Positions 42,139 to 45,814 of a stretch of 45,814 bases of DNA are shown piece after piece. Source of the DNA: Pseudomonadota bacterium (GTDB lineage Bacteria > Desulfobacterota > Desulfobulbia > Desulfobulbales > SURF-16); contig JAHILF010000114.1 of NCBI GenBank assembly GCA_018897105.1, positions 1 to 45,814 of the forward strand, given 5' to 3'. Both the position numbers and the translations under genes were made by a program. The notes under the pieces were generated by a model, which made no database searches, was not told the origin of the DNA, and worked only from the letters and a program-made list of their open reading frames with translations. Position 1 is the first letter of the stretch. Each line of letters opens with the position of its first letter.

Positions 42139-44943
42139 CTACTTAAAGCTCTTTTCGTCTCCGCCTGATTGCAGCTCAAGGGCACGGCTCATAAGATCAT
42201 AAGCGCGCTCCGTTTCACCAAGTTTTTTGAGAACATTGGACATGTTGCGCATTGATTTGATGGTATGGGGGTGTGTTTCTCCCAAGAGAGCTACATTGAT
42301 CGAGAGGGCTTTTTCAAATAAATCTCTCGCCCCGGATAGGTCGTCCTGTGCCCTGAGTGTTGCTGCCAAGTTGTTCATGATGGTCGGGGTGTCCGTGTGC
42401 TCCTCACCGAGCACACGAAGCTGTATTTTCAGCGCTTTTTCTAGCAGCACCCTCGCCCCGGATAGGTCGTCCTGTGCCCTGAGCGTTGCTGCCAGGTTAT
42501 TCATAGAGATCAGGGTGTCCGGATGTTCCTCGCCGAGTACATAACGCTGGACCTCCAGCGTTTTTTCTTGTAGTGCCCTCGCCCCGGACAGGTCACCCAT
42601 GGCTCTTAACGTTGATGCCAGGTTGTTCGTGGAGGTCAGGGTGTTCGGATGCTCCTCGCCAAGCACACGGATCAGGGCTTCCAGCGTTTTTTCTTGCAGT
42701 GCCCTCGCCCCGGACAGGTCACCCATGGCTCTTAGCGTTGATGCCAGGTTGTTCATGGCGGACAGGGTGGACGTGTGCTCCTCGCCAAGCACACGGATCA
42801 GGGCTCCAAGCGCTTTTTCTTGTAGTGCCCTCGCCCCGGGCAGGTCACTCATGGCTCTTAGCGTTCCTGCTAGGTTGTTCATGGAGGTCAGGGTGGACGG
42901 GTGCTCCTCGCCAAACACACGGATCTGGGCTTCCAGCGCTTTTTCTTGCAGTGCCCTCGCCCCGGGCAGGTCACTCATGGCACTGAGCGTTCCTGCTAGG
43001 TTGTTCATGGAGGTCAGGGTGGACGGGTGTTCCTCGCCAAGCACACTGATCAGGACTTCCAGCGTTTTTTCTTGCAGTGCCCTCGCCCCGGACAGGTCAC
43101 CCATGGCTTTTAGCGTTGCTGCCAGGTTGTTCATGGCGGACAGTGTGGACGGGTGTTCCTCGCCAAGCACACGGATCAGGGCTTCCAGCGTTTTTTCTTG
43201 CAGTGCCCTCGCCCCGGACAGGTCACCCTGTGCATAGAGCGTTGCCGCCAAGTTGTCCATGGAGGACAGGGTGGACGGGTGTTCCTCGCCAAGCACACGA
43301 ATCTGGACTTCCAGTGCTTTTTCTTGCAGTGCCCTCGCCCCGGACAGGTCACCCATGGCTTTTAGCGTTAGTGTCAGGTTGTTCATGGAGGTCAGGGTGT
43401 TCGGGTGTTCCTCGCCGAGCACACGAAGCTGGACTTCCAGCGTTTTTTCTTGCAGTGCCCTCGCCCCGGACAGGTCACCCATGGCACTGAGCGTTACTGC
43501 CAGGTTGTTCATGGCGGACAGGGTGGACGGGTGCTCCTCGCCGAAGCTGGAAGAGAAACGCCACCGACTTTCCTCAAACAGGCTTTTGGCGAGGAGGTAG
43601 TCGCCAAACTCCTTGCACAGGTCTCCTGCTTTGGCAAGTATGGAGGCGACCTCTGCTGAGTCTGTATTCTTTACGATCATCTCCAACAATATCCGGATGA
43701 GGGAAGAGGCGGACTGACGAACTTTAGGGTAGGCCGCGCGGGCAACGGCCAAAATCGACAAGACCACAGGCTCAAACAGCGCCGGCCCGGGTTTACGCTC
43801 GATAAGGCCATGGGCAGACCGGATTGCTGCTTCAATGAATCCATTTTCGGCCGCGTCCGTCGCCTCCCTGCAGCGTTGTCGGATCTCCACCTCCATGCGC
43901 ACTTCTTCCAAGGATTCCCATGGGGCTTGCAGCTCGATCAATCGTTCTTTGAGCGCAGCAAAGCGGCTGCTGAGGGAGATGGCGGAGCCTCCTTCCTCCA
44001 ACATCACCGCAATGGGCTCGCCATAGGCATAATCCGGGATGTGGTGCAGCATCACCTGGTCGAAGTAGTCTTTTAGGGAGGTGCCCTGCCGGACATGGAT
44101 CTTGTCGAACATTCTTTCAAACAAAGGTTGATACCCCTCCACACCTTCAGGCAGGGACGATGATGAGTCTCTCTGAAAGCCGTGACGCCAGGCGGAGAGC
44201 AACTGAGGCCGTGCCATCTCGATGCGGGATGGGAGAGGAAATACGGTGAGGGGGCGGCCGTCCGGGGATGCCTTGCGGTAGGCAACGGCTTTGCACACAA
44301 GCTCATTTACCCCGCTCAGGCTCTGCTGATTAGGGGTGAAGACCACCACCAGCTTGTCGGGTAGGAGCATGGTGCAGATGCCGCTCGTATCGCTCACGCC
44401 GGTGCGTGAATCAACCAGGATATAATCGAACCTTTGGCGCAGAAAATCAGCATAACCCGTAAACATACCGGGTGCTTTACCAAACAAGCGGTCCCATTGG
44501 AATTGGCCCACATGCCGGGCATAGTCGGCATCAAACCGGCCCGCCTTCATGATTGCGAGGCCCGGGATGACGGTAGGCAAGAGAAAACGGTCGAGGTCCA
44601 AAGTCTCCAACGCCTCGCATGCCCTTCGACGGTTGGCGACAAAGTCACGCGGATCGTATTCGGAACGTCTGGCATCAAAATCCATGAAGAGGTCAAGGCA
44701 GCCCGGGGTCTCCTCGAAGCGATCCGCACTATCTTCGCCGAGGTAGGGCCTGAAATAGCGATGCAGGCCGGGGGCCTCCAAGTCCCAATCCAACGCAAGG
44801 ACCCGGGACCTTCTGCTGTTATCTTCGGCTTCCGAAGCATTGCGGCCGAGCAGGCAGGCGATGTTGGCCAGCGCCATGGTTCGGCCTGTGCCGCCCTTAT
44901 AAGAATAGAAGGTGATGATCTGTCCGAGTTTTCTCGTATCCAT
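42139..44943 (-). CDS. KGGTGR-variant P-loop ATPase with eleven TPR units
   Basis: A 934-residue protein. Residues 1-350 are a MinD/ParA-like ATPase. The deviant Walker A is SYKGGTGRTMALANIA (signature Lys16 kept, the usual P-loop Lys replaced by Arg21), with ALDWDLEAPGLHRYF and YILVDSRTGVSDTSG as the other core motifs. A helical linker runs about 350-450. From about 465 come eleven 42-residue tetratricopeptide units of the kinesin-light-chain type (GARALQEK.LE..IRVLGEEHPSTL..MNNLA.TL.AMGDLS), several nearly identical, ending in a diverged unit. It follows the TIR gene by 10 bases. NTPase plus TPR beside a TIR effector is a known layout of bacterial conflict/defence systems, so I infer a sensor or switch role. 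Base composition is richer in GC than the flanking genes. Confidence 0.85.
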   Translation of the reverse strand: MDTRKLGQIITFYSYKGGTGRTMALANIACLLGRNASEAEDNSRRSRVLALDWDLEAPGLHRYFRPYLGEDSADRFEETPGCLDLFMDFDARRSEYDPRDFVANRRRACEALETLDLDRFLLPTVIPGLAIMKAGRFDADYARHVGQFQWDRLFGKAPGMFTGYADFLRQRFDYILVDSRTGVSDTSGICTMLLPDKLVVVFTPNQQSLSGVNELVCKAVAYRKASPDGRPLTVFPLPSRIEMARPQLLSAWRHGFQRDSSSSLPEGVEGYQPLFERMFDKIHVRQGTSLKDYFDQVMLHHIPDYAYGEPIAVMLEEGGSAISLSSRFAALKERLIELQAPWESLEEVRMEVEIRQRCREATDAAENGFIEAAIRSAHGLIERKPGPALFEPVVLSILAVARAAYPKVRQSASSLIRILLEMIVKNTDSAEVASILAKAGDLCKEFGDYLLAKSLFEESRWRFSSSFGEEHPSTLSAMNNLAVTLSAMGDLSGARALQEKTLEVQLRVLGEEHPNTLTSMNNLTLTLKAMGDLSGARALQEKALEVQIRVLGEEHPSTLSSMDNLAATLYAQGDLSGARALQEKTLEALIRVLGEEHPSTLSAMNNLAATLKAMGDLSGARALQEKTLEVLISVLGEEHPSTLTSMNNLAGTLSAMSDLPGARALQEKALEAQIRVFGEEHPSTLTSMNNLAGTLRAMSDLPGARALQEKALGALIRVLGEEHTSTLSAMNNLASTLRAMGDLSGARALQEKTLEALIRVLGEEHPNTLTSTNNLASTLRAMGDLSGARALQEKTLEVQRYVLGEEHPDTLISMNNLAATLRAQDDLSGARVLLEKALKIQLRVLGEEHTDTPTIMNNLAATLRAQDDLSGARDLFEKALSINVALLGETHPHTIKSMRNMSNVLKKLGETERAYDLMSRALELQSGGDEKSFK
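42240..43545 (-). repeat. Tandem 126-bp repeats encoding the TPR array
   Basis: About ten copies of a 126-bp unit in register with the reading frame. The block CGCCCCGGACAGGTCACCC recurs at 126-base intervals (near 42580, 42706, 43084, 43210, 43336 and 43462). The inner copies are most alike. It invites unequal recombination and assembly collapse, and creates long false frames on the plus strand. Confidence 0.9.
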
Positions 44944-44953
44944 TCACATCACC

Positions 44954-45586
44954 TCAGTGTCCCGGCATGGGGGAGATGCACATTGGCGCAACGCTTTCAA
45001 GCCAAGGCTGGATGGTGGCAAGATCTGGAAAACGAAATTTGCCGCAGTCCTCATTTTGGAAGATTCCTGCATTGTGCAGGGCTCTGTAACGGTAGAAAAT
45101 CTGCTCCGCTAAGCCTTTCAGCCGTGCCTGGCAATCCCGTTTCGCGAAATCGGCTTCCACGGTGATGTGGTCAAGATTTTCGTAATGCCGCTTGGCTCGG
45201 ATTTCCTCAGGCAAACAGTTTTCGCCGCGAAATACCACTGGAAAAATCAATCCTTTGTTGCGCAGATCGTCCACTGCCTGTCCCAGGCGCCTCTCTTCAA
45301 GTTTGAGCATCGCATGATACTCCAGAGCGCAGTAAGGATGGCAAGGATCGAAGTGAAGAGGAGAGAAAAACAGTACCATGCAGGCGCTGTGACAAAGCTG
45401 ATAGGCCAGCTCTTCATTGTACTGGTCGCCGACATTAAGTCCTTTCTCGTCAAAATAAACCGGAAAGCCAGGTAGCCAACATTTCAGTTGTTTATTAAGT
45501 TGACGTACAAAGGCCATCACGAATTTGTGGGCGTCCGGATCATTGGTATGGCGGTAGCTGATAAAACAGGCGTTGACAGGGTTCAT
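44954..45586 (-). CDS. TIR-domain protein (putative effector)
   Basis: A 210-residue protein. The TIR fold starts ACFISYRHTNDPDAHKFV (strand A, residues 6-23). VYFDEKGLNVGDQYNEEL is the BB-loop region. HSACMVLFFSPLHFDPCHPYC then ALEYHAM carries the conserved Glu89 expected at the NADase site. The C-terminal 80 residues (from about 120) are a less familiar extension with VVFRGENCLP. Bacterial TIR domains often cleave or cyclise NAD+ upon phage sensing, or signal by contact. It is the first gene of a two-gene operon with the KGGTGR-ATPase/TPR gene 10 bases downstream. Activity is inferred, since TIR-like domains without NADase activity exist. Confidence 0.85.
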   Translation of the reverse strand: MNPVNACFISYRHTNDPDAHKFVMAFVRQLNKQLKCWLPGFPVYFDEKGLNVGDQYNEELAYQLCHSACMVLFFSPLHFDPCHPYCALEYHAMLKLEERRLGQAVDDLRNKGLIFPVVFRGENCLPEEIRAKRHYENLDHITVEADFAKRDCQARLKGLAEQIFYRYRALHNAGIFQNEDCGKFRFPDLATIQPWLESVAPMCISPMPGH

Positions 45587-45814
45587 GTTTATCCTATGGT
45601 CTTGGTTTTAGAGGGATTCACACTGTTTTTTTTGCGGTTTCTTCGGAACGGTGGCAAGCCAGTGCCAACAATATCAGACCACCTGACCTCGGGAGTAGCA
45701 TGTGACTTGCGCTGAAAAAATAACTCGTTGAATTTGTGAGATAATCATTGCTTGCTCGCGTGGATGGCAACTTTTGTTGTCGAAGCGGGAAGATTTTGAT
45801 AAGGTACCGAAATC
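45587..45814. other. Window end, upstream of the TIR gene; nothing recognised
   Basis: Presumably contains the promoter of the TIR/ATPase operon. No open frame with family features, no tRNA 3'-end duplicate and no terminator were seen, so the far edge of the putative island is outside the window. Confidence 0.5.

Noticed and set aside
42240-43545. Regular repeats resembling a CRISPR array
   Set aside because: The 126-bp period is a multiple of three, there are no distinct spacers, and the repeats encode TPR units in frame.
42573-43659. Long plus-strand frames across the TPR region
   Set aside because: They are antisense shadows of the repeats: the same words recur every 42 codons and no family features appear. 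The minus-strand TPR frame explains the openness.

Overview
The window looks like chromosomal DNA of a Gram-negative anaerobe of the Desulfobacterota, most likely near the Desulfobulbales. The pointers are indirect: a RACo-type corrinoid activator, a Mn-dependent pyrophosphatase, MamK-like actins, a multihaem cytochrome with an in-frame UGA, a VPxP-type C-terminal sorting signal, and the rpsF-rpsR-(YybS)-rplI-dnaB order. No rRNA gene is present, so this placement is an inference.

Layout. Positions 1-7.4 kb (minus strand after a short partial gene): a PilZ protein, a P-type cation ATPase broken by two 1-base insertions in G runs, a tandem universal stress protein, then two MamK-like actins flanking a membrane-anchored coiled-coil protein. 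7.6-15.5 kb: YgiQ radical SAM protein and a RACo-like activator, divergent from a DUF493 protein, a 4Fe-4S DUF3786 protein and rarA. These are followed by a secreted metallophosphatase-like/tetrahaem cytochrome whose codon 46 is UGA, with a bSECIS-like hairpin just behind it. 15.7-19.9 kb: ppaC, a single-domain response regulator, gph, a large inverted repeat, an orphan AP2-domain gene and mazG. 20-26.8 kb: a housekeeping block (rpsF, rpsR, a YybS-like protein, rplI, dnaB, leuS, an LptE-like lipoprotein). 26.9-33.4 kb: transketolase, a tRNA-dihydrouridine synthase, DUF2905, and an NtrC-type regulator with a PAS histidine kinase.

33.4-39.2 kb is a cell-surface region. It holds a strong sigma70-like promoter, a LapG-like periplasmic cysteine protease, an abutting membrane sensor with a degenerate HD-GYP domain, a TPR/beta-barrel outer-membrane protein, an exported protein with 36 consecutive prolines, and a VPxP-CTERM protein. 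My reading is a c-di-GMP-controlled adhesin-release module in which a degenerate HD-GYP protein takes the place of LapD. purM, a zinc-ribbon protein and tRNA-His follow.

42.1-45.6 kb, directly after tRNA-His, is GC-rich and looks acquired: a TIR-domain protein and a KGGTGR-variant ATPase with eleven 42-residue TPR units form a two-gene operon resembling a defence or conflict system.

The observations most worth following are the selenocysteine cytochrome, the LapG/degenerate HD-GYP pair, the paired MamK-like actins without visible magnetosome genes, and the TIR/ATPase-TPR operon.
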